Positions 1 through 6,585 of a stretch of DNA of 13,282 nt are shown here, piece after piece (the first letter of the stretch is position 1; each line of letters begins with the position of its first letter). Position numbers and translations under genes: made by a program. A model generated the notes under the pieces. That model was not told the origin of the DNA and ran no database searches. It saw only the letters and a program-made list of their open reading frames with translations. Where the stretch lies: positions 1 through 13,282 of the forward strand of contig CAMDPJ010000038.1 of the NCBI GenBank assembly GCA_945903925.1. Direction: 5' to 3'. The DNA is from Chryseobacterium gleum. Its GTDB lineage: Bacteria > Bacteroidota > Bacteroidia > Flavobacteriales_C > GCA-002722245.

Positions 1-390
1 CTCCATAAACAAACTATGTTCTATATATAGAGTATTCTCTACCGAACCTTTCACTTTAATGTTTTTACCCAAATCAACTGTATCGGTCATTAAGGTAAAT
101 CCGTTTTCATTGTGAATCACAAATTCGGTATATCCTTTTTTGTCTTGAGTAAGGATGGAATAAATTCCCGACTCAATTCTTTTCTTATGATTGACGCTTC
201 CTTTTCCATCTTTCATTTTTACTGTATCTAAAACGTAATGCGTTTTAGCGTTACCAAAATTGTGGATGATGTAAATAACCGAATCTTTGTAATGTTTGAT
301 TTGGAAATTGATATTGGTTACATCTTGCTGTTGCGCCGTAAGTGAACCAACTGTGAAAAATGCACATAATGATAAAAACAATGTTCTCAT
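1..390 (-). CDS. Secreted DUF4369/DUF5106-like protein, N-terminal part (cut by window edge)
   Basis: An uninterrupted 130-codon frame runs from ATG at 388-390 leftward off the window, so the gene is partial at its 3' end. It begins MRTLFLSLCAFFTVGSLTAQ, a typical signal peptide with a cleavage site near residues 19-20. The rest (FQIKHYKDSVIYI, then a VLDTVKMKDGKG stretch, then MTDTVDLGKNIKVKGSVEN) resembles the N-terminal beta-rich domain (DUF4369/DUF5106) that Bacteroidota place ahead of a thioredoxin/TlpA-like domain in envelope proteins. The C-terminal redoxin domain would lie outside the window and is inferred only. It is divergent to the metal-uptake operon and no shared role is evident. 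I am confident that it is a real secreted protein and only moderately sure of the family. Confidence 0.72.
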   Translation of the reverse strand, partial: MRTLFLSLCAFFTVGSLTAQQQDVTNINFQIKHYKDSVIYIIHNFGNAKTHYVLDTVKMKDGKGSVNHKKRIESGIYSILTQDKKGYTEFVIHNENGFTLMTDTVDLGKNIKVKGSVENTLYIEHSLFME

Positions 391-535
391 ATAAAATGTA
401 TTTGAAATCTGCCTTAAAGTTAAGCAAATATGTGTCCAAAGTAAAATTGAAAAAAAACCTTTAAAAAGCTTTCTCTTTCTTGTTAAAAGAAGTAAATTAG
501 TTCCAGGTTCTTTGAACACAAGATATTTAAGACTG

Positions 536-696
536 TCCACACAGACATGCTCGAGAAACTTACACTAATTGCATTTGGAGATAAGCTCATGCGAGCACAG
601 GGCGTGCCTAACTTGTTTAGGATTACCGAATTTCGCGGCAGCTCCATACATGATATATTAAAGTTTCTTCTAGTCTCCTCTGTGTGGATTTTTTTT
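536..696 (+). ncRNA. Putative structured RNA ending in a U-run (family not identified)
   Basis: Bases 536-545 (TCCACACAGA) pair perfectly with 679-688 (TCTGTGTGGA), enclosing about 130 nt, and are followed directly by eight T at 689-696, which looks like transcript termination on the plus strand. Inside, 554-561 (AGAAACTT) pairs with 661-668 (AAGTTTCT) and 577-580 (GGAG) with 642-645 (CTCC), all nested. Small internal hairpins occur at 585-596 (GCTC/GAGC) and 607-621 (CCTAA/TTAGG). It is clearly more GC-rich than its flanks. A long rod with a multi-loop interior and a terminal stem could be a free-standing small RNA (6S-like or a Bacteroidota-specific class) or a leader element upstream of mntR. 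I do not recognise SRP, RNase P, tmRNA or a riboswitch core. I found no convincing promoter upstream of it. Confidence 0.5.
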
Positions 697-708
697 GGCT
701 CACCTCCT

Positions 709-730
709 AAATTTAGACTACCCTAAATTT
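709..730. promoter_or_regulatory. Putative MntR/DtxR-type operator
   Basis: This is a perfect inverted repeat with arms AAATTTAG (709-716) and CTAAATTT (723-730) and a 6-bp spacer. The core TTTAGACTACCCTAAA resembles the TTTAGG...CCTAAA half-sites used by DtxR/IdeR/MntR-family metalloregulators. It ends four bases before the -33-like TTTG (734-737) of the mntR promoter, where bound repressor would block RNA polymerase. The inference is metal-dependent autoregulation of the mntR-tro operon. Binding specificity is not shown by the sequence. Confidence 0.6.
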
Positions 731-734
731 TTAT

Positions 735-765
735 TTGCATCCATCTAACTAGTTTTGTATATTTG
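735..765 (+). promoter_or_regulatory. Promoter of the mntR-tro operon (TTG-N20-TAnnTTTG)
   Basis: TTG at 735-737 and TATATTTG at 758-765 are 20 bases apart and match the Bacteroidota primary-sigma consensus (TTTG about 19 bases upstream of TAnnTTTG). Transcription would begin around 770-773, leaving only about ten untranslated bases before the mntR ATG at 782. The leader is short and A-rich with no Shine-Dalgarno. The promoter lies just downstream of the putative operator. Confidence 0.65.
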
Positions 766-781
766 GTTAAAACAATACCAC

Positions 782-1453
782 ATGAACTCGTCGACCGAAG
801 AAGATTATTTAAAAACCATTTACATGCTGAGCGCTCAGTATCCAGAAGGAGTGCTCACCTCTGCCATTGCCGAAAGAATGGAAACAAAAGCATCATCGGT
901 AACAGACATGCTGAAAAAATTATCGGAAAAAGGGTGTATCAATTACGTGAAATATCAAGGCGTAACTTTGCAAAAAAAAGGGAATGATGTAGCCGTTAAA
1001 GTAATTCGAAAACATCGATTATGGGAAGTGTTTTTGTGTGAAAAATTAGATTTCACTTGGGATGAAATTCACGAAGTAGCCGAACAATTGGAACATATCA
1101 CTTCGGTTAAATTGGTAGATAGTTTAGATAAGTTTTTAGGTTTTCCTAAGGTTGATCCTCACGGCGATCCTATTCCAGATAAAAATGGAAATTTTCATAA
1201 AATAAAAGAAGTGGCCCTTCGCGATTTAAAAATTGGCGATACTTCGGTGCTGATTGGTGTGCGCGAAGATTCAAAAGAATTTTTAAAGTATTTAGAAAGC
1301 ATAAAATTATTGTTGGGCGCCAAGTTAGAAGTAGTGAACAAATTCGAATTCGACGAATCGGTTTTGGTAAAAGTGAACAACGAAAACGAAATAATGTTAT
1401 CTAGTTTAGTATGTAAAAATTTAAGTGTTAGTCATGAGAAAAATAAAAAATAG
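782..1453 (+). CDS. mntR: Metal-dependent transcriptional regulator, MntR/DtxR family
   Basis: This is a 223-residue soluble repressor that would bind Mn(II) or Fe(II) and shut off metal uptake. It has an N-terminal winged helix (about 5-70, recognition region near 36-50), a metal-binding and dimerisation domain (about 70-130) and a C-terminal FeoA/SH3-like domain (about 140-223). Probable ligands, by comparison with MntR, are D8, H78, E101, E104 and H105. Position 11 is K, where B. subtilis MntR has E11, so the site is not identical. Motifs KHRLWE and DPHGDPIP are family hallmarks. The frame is open upstream to a TTG at 755, but that lies inside the promoter; ATG 782 gives the family's usual N-terminus. 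The 3' end overlaps troA by 20 bases, which suggests translational coupling. It is probably autoregulated through 709-730. Confidence 0.93.
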   Translation: MNSSTEEDYLKTIYMLSAQYPEGVLTSAIAERMETKASSVTDMLKKLSEKGCINYVKYQGVTLQKKGNDVAVKVIRKHRLWEVFLCEKLDFTWDEIHEVAEQLEHITSVKLVDSLDKFLGFPKVDPHGDPIPDKNGNFHKIKEVALRDLKIGDTSVLIGVREDSKEFLKYLESIKLLLGAKLEVVNKFEFDESVLVKVNNENEIMLSSLVCKNLSVSHEKNKK

Positions 1454-2351
1454 TCTGCTCCTTTTCGCAGCAATGCTGCTTCTTTTTTCTTGCAGCGAAC
1501 AAGAAACTAAAAGAACAAAACCATACATCGTTACCACCACAGGCATGATTGCCGATGCGGTAAAAAACATCACCGATACCTTGTTTGAAGTAGAGGCTTT
1601 GATGGGTCCGGGTGTTGACCCTCACCTCTACAAAACCAAACAAAGCGACACCAAAAAACTAATGGAAGCCGATATTGTTTTTTACAACGGAGTGCACTTG
1701 GAAGGAAGAATGAGTGAAACTTTAGAAGATTTGTCTAAAACTAAAAAAGTGTTTGCTATTGCGCATGGAATACCAGAAACTAAACTCATTAAAAGCTCAG
1801 GATTTGTTGGCGCTCACGACCCTCATATTTGGTTTGATGTTAAAATTTGGATAGGCGTTGTGGCCTATATCAAACATGAATTGCAAAAACAATATCCACA
1901 GCACGCACAGCTTTTTCAAAAGAATGCAGATGCTTATATCGCGAAACTAAAAACCTTTGATGAGTGGGCAGAAACAGAACTTTCTGCCATTCCGGAAAAC
2001 ACTCGCGTACTCATTACTGCTCATGATGCCTTTGGTTATTTCGGAAAAGCCTACAAAATTAGAGTAAAAGGCTTACAAGGTATTTCTACCGCATCTGATT
2101 ATGGCGTAAACGACAGAATTAATTTGGTGAATTTCATTTGCAATCAAAAGATAAAAGCTGTTTTTGTGGAGTCATCTGTTTCGCCAAAATCGATAAATGC
2201 GATCATAGAAGATTGTGCTACAAAAGGTCATATTGTAAAGAAAGGCGGCGAACTTTTTTCTGATGCGATGGGCGCTGCTGGCACTGCCAAAGGCACATAC
2301 ATTGGAATGCTACAACATAACGTAAACACCATAGTTAAAGGATTAAAATAA
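1434..2351 (+). CDS. troA: Metal ABC transporter substrate-binding lipoprotein (TroA/MntA type)
   Basis: This 305-residue cluster A-I solute-binding protein captures Mn(II), possibly Zn or Fe, and delivers it to the TroCD permease. The N-terminus is hydrophobic and ends in the lipobox LFSC, so C20 should be lipidated and the protein anchored on the periplasmic face. Four probable metal ligands are visible: H64 (VDPHLY), H131 (DPHIWFD), H197 (AHDAFGYF) and D277 (SDAMG). This H/H/H/D set is like TroA. No long His/Asp-rich loop typical of zinc-specific ZnuA is present, which favours manganese or iron. The chosen start (ATG 1434) gives a compact signal sequence; an in-frame upstream start at 1425 adds only MLV. 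It overlaps mntR by 20 bases, and its stop shares one base with the troB start (TAATG). Confidence 0.92.
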   Translation: MRKIKNSLLLFAAMLLLFSCSEQETKRTKPYIVTTTGMIADAVKNITDTLFEVEALMGPGVDPHLYKTKQSDTKKLMEADIVFYNGVHLEGRMSETLEDLSKTKKVFAIAHGIPETKLIKSSGFVGAHDPHIWFDVKIWIGVVAYIKHELQKQYPQHAQLFQKNADAYIAKLKTFDEWAETELSAIPENTRVLITAHDAFGYFGKAYKIRVKGLQGISTASDYGVNDRINLVNFICNQKIKAVFVESSVSPKSINAIIEDCATKGHIVKKGGELFSDAMGAAGTAKGTYIGMLQHNVNTIVKGLK

Positions 2352-3136
2352 TGATAACACATGTTGACAATCCGATAGTAGAGGTTCACGATTTAACGGT
2401 GAGCTACAATAACAAACCTGTTTTGTGGAATGTTGATTTCACGCTTCCATCCGGACAAATGATAGGAATTATCGGTCCGAATGGCGCTGGTAAATCTACT
2501 CTACTTAAATCATTAATGGAATTGGTTCCTTCTGCATCAGGCTATATCAAATTGTTCAACGATGATTTGGATAAAGTGCGCCACAAAATATCTTATGTAC
2601 CACAGCGCGAATCGGTAGATTGGGATTTCCCTGCAAGTGTGATGGACGTTGCGTTGATGGGAAGATACAATGCGAAAAATATATTTGGAAGATTCTCAAA
2701 AGAGGACAAAGAAATTGCTGCTGAGAGTTTGAAGCGTGTCAACATGATGGATTATGCAAACCGTCAGATTTCACAATTATCGGGTGGACAGCAACAGCGC
2801 GCTTTTTTATCGCGAGCATTGGCTCAACAAGCCGATTTATATCTCATGGATGAACCTTTCGCTGGTGTTGATGCGTCCACAGAAAAATCCATCATCGATC
2901 TTTTTCTTTCCATGAAAAAAGAAGGAAAAACAATTATTGTGGTGCATCATGACTTACAATCGGCCATCGATTATTTCGATTGGGTGCTTTTAATCAATAC
3001 GCGCTTGGTGGCTTCGGGTGCGGTTAAAGATGTTTTCACCACCGAATTATTGCAAGAAACTTACGGAGGAAAATTAACACTACTCACCAAAATCGGAGAG
3101 TTGATTAAAGAAAAACAATTTCCAATTAGAGAGTAA
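2351..3136 (+). CDS. troB: Metal ABC transporter ATP-binding protein (TroB/MntB type)
   Basis: This 261-residue ATPase powers the importer from the cytoplasmic side. Visible motifs are Walker A GPNGAGKST (42-50), Q-loop Q85 in YVPQRESVDWDFP, signature LSGGQQQR (143-150), Walker B LYLMDE (163-168) and the H-loop HH at 199-200. The VDWDFP segment followed by a DVALMGRY stretch is characteristic of the manganese/iron branch (TroB, SitB, MtsB, YtgB) rather than ZnuC. The length is normal for the family and all catalytic residues are present. The start codon shares its A with the troA stop. The gap to troC (115 bases) is the only sizeable gap in the operon and is occupied by a hairpin repeat. Confidence 0.94.
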   Translation: MITHVDNPIVEVHDLTVSYNNKPVLWNVDFTLPSGQMIGIIGPNGAGKSTLLKSLMELVPSASGYIKLFNDDLDKVRHKISYVPQRESVDWDFPASVMDVALMGRYNAKNIFGRFSKEDKEIAAESLKRVNMMDYANRQISQLSGGQQQRAFLSRALAQQADLYLMDEPFAGVDASTEKSIIDLFLSMKKEGKTIIVVHHDLQSAIDYFDWVLLINTRLVASGAVKDVFTTELLQETYGGKLTLLTKIGELIKEKQFPIRE

Positions 3137-3160
3137 TGAGTATAAAAGATAGCACTTCAC

Positions 3161-3222
3161 GTAGGGGCGTATTGAATACGCCCGATGAATGTTTGTTGCG
3201 GGCGTATTCAATACGCCCCTAC
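3161..3222. repeat. GTAGGGG-type palindromic repeat between troB and troC
   Basis: Arms 3161-3183 and 3200-3222 are perfect reverse complements over 23 bp, with a 16-base loop (3184-3199). Each arm is itself nearly palindromic around GGGCGTATT/AATACGCCC, so each can also fold alone. The outer ends are GTAGGGGC and GCCCCTAC. The GC content contrasts with the AT-rich flanks. It resembles REP/MITE-like intergenic palindromes starting GTAGGGG that I recall from several phyla. There is no U-run, so it is not a canonical terminator, but in the mRNA it could stabilise the 3' end of mntR-troA-troB or reduce read-through. Confidence 0.85.
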
Positions 3223-3251
3223 CGAAGTATGTATTTATAAAAAATGAATTA

Positions 3252-4547
3252 ATGTCAGCCACACAAAACATAATCGATTTTATTTTACTCAAAGAAAGTA
3301 GCGTGCGCTACGTTGTTTTGGGCACTATATTATTAAGTGTTGCCTCATCGGTAATTGGTTGTTTTGCCTTGTTGCGCAAAAGAGCACTGGTGGTGGATAG
3401 TGTCTCACACTCTATTCTTCCAGGCGTTTGTATTGGCTTTATGATTTCGGGAACCAAAGACCCGTTGTTTCTTTTATTGGGCGCAATGCTCACCGGTTGG
3501 TTGTCGATTTATTTTATCGATTTAATTACGCGTCACTCTAAAATTAAAGCAGATACAGCCATCGGATTAAACCTTTCTGTTTTTTTCGCTGTGGGTGTTT
3601 TGTTACTCACCATCATTCAAAATTCGGGCAATCCCAATCAAGCCGGATTGAGCGATTTTCTTTTTGGTAAAGCTGCCGCCATCACTCTTTCCGATTTATA
3701 TTCTTTTGGTGGAGTAGCCATTTTTGTTCTCGTTGTGGTGATCGTTTTTTATAGGCAATTGGTATTGGTTTCTTTCGATTTGCATTTTGCAAAAACAATC
3801 GGATTAAACATTAAATTTTACGAATTTTTATTATCAATATTAACAGTAATGGCAGTGGCTATAGGTATTCAAACAGTAGGTGTTGTGCTAATGGCCGCCA
3901 TGTTGATTACACCTGCAACAACAGCGCGCTACTGGACAGACAACCTAAAAAAAATGCTCATTATCGCTTCTGGCATTGGAGCAGTATCTGGAATAATTGG
4001 TGTATTCATTTCTTACTCGGTGAAGAACGTGCCAACTGGTCCGTGCATTGTTTTGGTGTTCTCCATCATTGCCGTATTGTCCATTATTCTTTCGCCAAAA
4101 AAAGGAATATTAGCACAAAGGCTTCTCCAGCAAAAAAACACACGAAAAATGTTAGAAGACAACATCGTAAAAGCATTTTATAAACTGGGCGAACAAGATG
4201 GCGATTTCTTTAAAAACAGAACTGTGGAAGAATTAATTATTGCCAGAAAATTTAAGCGTAGTCATTTATTAAAAGGATTACGCCATCTGCGTAACAACAA
4301 TCTGGTGCACCGCATCAACGATACTTTTGTACTTACCACTGAAGGAAAAAATGCAGGAGCGCGCATCACCAAGATTCACCGTTTGTGGGAAATATATTTA
4401 ACCAAATATATGCGCGTTGCCAATGATCACGTGCACGAAGATGCCGAAACCATTGAACATATCATCACCCCCGAATTGGAAAAAAGATTAGAAGCATTAT
4501 TAGATTTTCCGCAAGAAGATCCACACAACAAAAAAATACCTTATTAA
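3252..4547 (+). CDS. troC: Metal ABC permease fused to a C-terminal DtxR/MntR-like domain
   Basis: This 431-residue protein carries two modules. Residues 1-282 form an ABC-3 family permease with about eight to nine hydrophobic segments and the family motif DSVSHSILPG (49-58). Residues about 298-431 are homologous to MntR/DtxR: a winged-helix region (305-368, with KRSHLLKGLRHLRNNNLV as the recognition segment) and a metal-binding/dimerisation segment containing KIHRLWE (374-380), HEDAETIEHI (395-404) and FPQEDPH (419-425). H376, E399, E402 and H403 line up with MntR H78, E101, E104 and H105, while the D8 position appears to be N304. The FeoA/SH3 domain is absent. ATG 3252 is chosen because the upstream frame extension runs into the hairpin repeat. 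A comparable permease-repressor fusion is chlamydial YtgCR, where the repressor is released by cleavage; release here is not known. Confidence 0.9.
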   Translation: MSATQNIIDFILLKESSVRYVVLGTILLSVASSVIGCFALLRKRALVVDSVSHSILPGVCIGFMISGTKDPLFLLLGAMLTGWLSIYFIDLITRHSKIKADTAIGLNLSVFFAVGVLLLTIIQNSGNPNQAGLSDFLFGKAAAITLSDLYSFGGVAIFVLVVVIVFYRQLVLVSFDLHFAKTIGLNIKFYEFLLSILTVMAVAIGIQTVGVVLMAAMLITPATTARYWTDNLKKMLIIASGIGAVSGIIGVFISYSVKNVPTGPCIVLVFSIIAVLSIILSPKKGILAQRLLQQKNTRKMLEDNIVKAFYKLGEQDGDFFKNRTVEELIIARKFKRSHLLKGLRHLRNNNLVHRINDTFVLTTEGKNAGARITKIHRLWEIYLTKYMRVANDHVHEDAETIEHIITPELEKRLEALLDFPQEDPHNKKIPY

Positions 4548-4553
4548 TACAAC

Positions 4554-5435
4554 ATGGAAATTTCTATCATCATAACCGCCATTTTAGTTGCTTTAGTAAG
4601 CAGCATCATTGGTTGTTTCTTGGTACTAAGAAAAATGGCCATGGTGGGTGATGCTATTTCTCACGCTGTTTTGCCAGGTATTGTGATCGCTTTTATGTTA
4701 GGCGGAAAAATGGGCTCATGGTATTTATTGCTGGGAGCTGCTGCCTTCGGATTAATCACCACTTTCCTCATTGAGTTCTTCAATAAAAAAGGAAATGTAC
4801 AACAAGATGCTGCCATAGGCGTGGTGTTTACTTCGCTCTTCGCCGTTGGCATTATTTTGATTTCCTTGTACACGCGTGATGTTGATTTAGACCAAGATTG
4901 TGTTTTGTATGGAGAGTTAGATCACGTAGCTTTTGAAAGTGGAACAAATATTTTCGGCATGCTGATACCCGAAACCATTTTACGTTTATCCATTCTTTTG
5001 CTTGTTGTAATAACGATGGTCATCGTTGGATTTAGAGGATTATTTCTCACCACCTTCGACCCAGCTTACGCTGCCACCATCGGCATATCAGTAATGGCGT
5101 GGCATTATGTTTTAATGGGTGCGGTTTCTATTTCCACAGTTTTATCTTTCAATTCTGTTGGTGCTATTTTGGTGGTTGGCTTTTTAATCACTCCCGCTGC
5201 AACGGCGTATTTGATTAGCGATAAAATAGTGCCTATGATTTTATGGGCTGTGCTTTTTGGTGTTATCGCATCAATAAGCGGATACTATTTGGCTGGCTGG
5301 GTAAACGGAGCAACTTCTGCCGCCATGGCGACCATGTTGGGTGTACAGTTTTTAGTGGTGTTTATTTACAAACTCATTAAGGATAAAATTGTACCTTTAA
5401 AATCACATGTCGGAGATAGTCAATATAAAAAATAA
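4554..5435 (+). CDS. troD: Metal ABC transporter permease (TroD/MntD type)
   Basis: This is the second membrane subunit of the importer, 293 residues, with about eight hydrophobic segments across the whole length. The family motif DAISHAVLPG (about 33-42) is present, as is RDVDLDQDCVLYGELDHVAF, a stretch typical of the manganese/iron permeases. Unlike TroC it has no cytosolic regulatory extension, so the pair is asymmetric. ATG 4554 lies six bases after the troC stop. The last 29 bases overlap smpB in a different frame. Homologous permeases can form homo- or heterodimers; two different subunits here suggest a TroC-TroD heterodimer. Confidence 0.93.
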   Translation: MEISIIITAILVALVSSIIGCFLVLRKMAMVGDAISHAVLPGIVIAFMLGGKMGSWYLLLGAAAFGLITTFLIEFFNKKGNVQQDAAIGVVFTSLFAVGIILISLYTRDVDLDQDCVLYGELDHVAFESGTNIFGMLIPETILRLSILLLVVITMVIVGFRGLFLTTFDPAYAATIGISVMAWHYVLMGAVSISTVLSFNSVGAILVVGFLITPAATAYLISDKIVPMILWAVLFGVIASISGYYLAGWVNGATSAAMATMLGVQFLVVFIYKLIKDKIVPLKSHVGDSQYKK

Positions 5436-5856
5436 GCGCGCCTTTTTCGAGTTCGAAGTCCTTGATAAATTTATTGCGGGCATTCAAATTACAGGTACCG
5501 AAATAAAATCAATTCGCGATAGTAAAGCATCGGTTACCGAATCGTATTGCACTTTTATTGAAGATGAATTGTACGTGCGCAACATGCACATTGCGCATTA
5601 CAAAAATGGAGGTATTTATAACCACGAAGAAAAAAGAGATAGAAAATTATTGTTGCAACGAAGAGAATTGGATAAGCTTTTTAAGAAAGTAAAAGAGAAA
5701 GGATTTTCTATAATTGTACTTAGAATGTTTATTAACGACAAAGGATTGGCGAAGTTGGAAATTGCACTAGCACAAGGAAAGAAATTGTATGATAAAAGAG
5801 AAGATTTGAAATCGAAAGATGCGCAGAGGGAGATGGATAGAAGATTGAAGAAATAG
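5407..5856 (+). CDS. smpB: SsrA (tmRNA)-binding protein SmpB
   Basis: This 149-residue protein binds tmRNA and brings it to stalled ribosomes for trans-translation. Recognisable family segments are NKRAFFEFEVLDKFIAGI, the TGTEIKSIRDSKAS loop, and LYVRNMHIAHYK, followed by the lysine/arginine-rich C-terminal tail (KKLYDKREDLKSKDAQREM) that enters the mRNA channel. The length is standard. The start lies 29 bases inside troD, so it is probably transcribed with the metal operon and translationally coupled to troD. A palindromic repeat begins three bases after its stop. No tmRNA gene is visible in the window. Confidence 0.95.
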   Translation: MSEIVNIKNKRAFFEFEVLDKFIAGIQITGTEIKSIRDSKASVTESYCTFIEDELYVRNMHIAHYKNGGIYNHEEKRDRKLLLQRRELDKLFKKVKEKGFSIIVLRMFINDKGLAKLEIALAQGKKLYDKREDLKSKDAQREMDRRLKK

Positions 5857-5858
5857 AT

Positions 5859-5922
5859 GTAGGGGCTCCCCTTGCGGGTGCCCAATAAACAATGAGTTGG
5901 GCACCCGCAATGGGAGCCCTAC
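5859..5922. repeat. GTAGGGG-type palindromic repeat downstream of smpB
   Basis: The left arm 5859-5885 and right arm 5897-5922 are near-perfect reverse complements (one mismatch and one missing C in the right arm) around an 11-base loop. The outer ends, GTAGGGGC and GCCCTAC, match the troB-troC element, but the interior differs. It sits between smpB and the lipoprotein gene and could end or stabilise the smpB transcript, although there is no clear U-run. It creates a spurious in-frame upstream extension of the lipoprotein gene from 5892. Confidence 0.8.
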
Positions 5923-5966
5923 GAAAAACCAATAGAATAAAAAACAAAGAATACCGTTACCAAAAA

Positions 5967-6449
5967 ATGCAAAAACAAAATCGAAATATTTACAAATTCA
6001 TCAAATTATCCCTTGCTTGTGTTTTCGTTTTGTGCATCCATTGGTCGTGCGACAAAGACAAAGGAAGCGACATTTACAAAGTGTGGTATTTACTAGAAGT
6101 GCCTAATAAATTTGATGTGAACATAGCCTACTATTCCGATAAATATGCTGCAACCGGAAACTTAGAAACCATTCATTACACTGATGCGAATTACTCTCCA
6201 TTCAATGCAACACTAAGTGAAACCTCATCTAAAATAAAATGCTGGGTAGGCAATCACGTTCAAAAAGACCGGAATACTCCTTATTATATAGATGTGGAAT
6301 TTAACGATAGCACTAAATTCGATTACTCCAGCGGAAAGAAATATATATTGATGGTTTTTGCGAATGACACTTCGCTGATTGATTCAATTCAGTTTACACC
6401 GACTTACAATAAATTGCATTTGACGGGGAATATTCCAGATAAATTTTAG
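5967..6449 (+). CDS. Small lipoprotein of unknown function
   Basis: This gene encodes 160 residues. The N-terminus MQKQNRNIYKFIKLSLACVF, continuing to CIHWSC, is a positively charged region plus hydrophobic stretch ending at a cysteine, followed by DKDKGSD. That looks like a type II signal peptide, although W just before the lipidated Cys is unusual. The charged residues right after Cys recall the surface-export signal of Bacteroidota lipoproteins, which is an inference. The remainder has no motif I recognise and looks beta-rich. The frame is open upstream to 5892 but that part lies in the palindromic repeat, so ATG 5967 is preferred. No promoter was recognised. Its last 99 bases are present again, diverged, at 6706-6804. 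Confidence 0.72.
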   Translation: MQKQNRNIYKFIKLSLACVFVLCIHWSCDKDKGSDIYKVWYLLEVPNKFDVNIAYYSDKYAATGNLETIHYTDANYSPFNATLSETSSKIKCWVGNHVQKDRNTPYYIDVEFNDSTKFDYSSGKKYILMVFANDTSLIDSIQFTPTYNKLHLTGNIPDKF

Positions 6450-6481
6450 TGATTTCGGATCAAATTCATCATTCCCCAGTG

Positions 6482-6569
6482 CGTCATTGCGAGGTACTCC
6501 GAAGCAACCTTATCAAGAAATACTAATATAAAATACAATGAGGTTGCTTCGGAGTACCTCGCAATGACG
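6482..6569. repeat. CGTCATTGCGAGG-type palindromic repeat, copy 1
   Basis: Arms 6482-6510 and 6541-6569 are perfect reverse complements over 29 bp, separated by an AT-rich 30-base loop. The CGTCATTGCGAGG...CGAAGCAACCT arm matches a widespread intergenic palindrome type that I recall from Bacteroidota and other phyla. It lies between the stop of the plus-strand lipoprotein gene and the minus-strand pdxH remnant, where it could serve as a bidirectional transcript end or 3' stabiliser. The perfect arms suggest recent origin, gene conversion between copies, or selection on the pairing. Confidence 0.85.
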
Positions 6570-6585
6570 AACTGAGTACAAAAAA

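Larger units (their letters stand above)
391..781. other. Divergent intergenic region with ncRNA, operator and promoter
   Basis: This gap of nearly 400 bases separates the leftward secreted-protein gene from rightward mntR. The first ~140 bases are AT-rich and I see no convincing promoter or hairpin there. The remainder holds a long structured, terminator-ended element (536-696), an 8-bp-arm palindrome (709-730) and a Bacteroidota promoter (735-765). No open frame in the gap looks like a protein gene. Confidence 0.7.

Noticed and set aside
536..696. Known RNA classes for the structured element (SRP RNA, c-di-GMP riboswitch, Mn yybP-ykoY riboswitch, tmRNA)
   Set aside because: A GCACAGGGC string recalls the c-di-GMP aptamer, but the rest of that core is absent. 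The SRP apical GGAAG..AGCAG motif, the Mn-riboswitch motifs and a tmRNA acceptor/tag frame are not found.
755..781. Upstream extension of MntR from TTG 755
   Set aside because: It overlaps the -7 promoter element at 758-765, and the family N-terminus fits ATG 782.
763..987. Plus-strand frame overlapping mntR
   Set aside because: It is in another frame of a clear mntR gene, with arginine/histidine-rich low-complexity composition.
3161..3222. Rho-independent terminator between troB and troC
   Set aside because: There is no U-run on either side of the hairpin, and troC clearly belongs to the same operon; it was called a repeat instead.
3189..3251. Upstream extension of TroC beginning in the palindrome
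   Set aside because: It reads through the hairpin repeat arm; the permease family starts at ATG 3252.
5616..5947. Minus-strand frames opposite smpB
   Set aside because: They are antisense shadows of smpB and the hairpin repeat, with Leu/Ser/Phe-rich composition.
5892..5966. Upstream extension of the small lipoprotein
   Set aside because: It encodes the repeat arm and would bury the signal peptide; ATG 5967 gives a proper lipoprotein signal.
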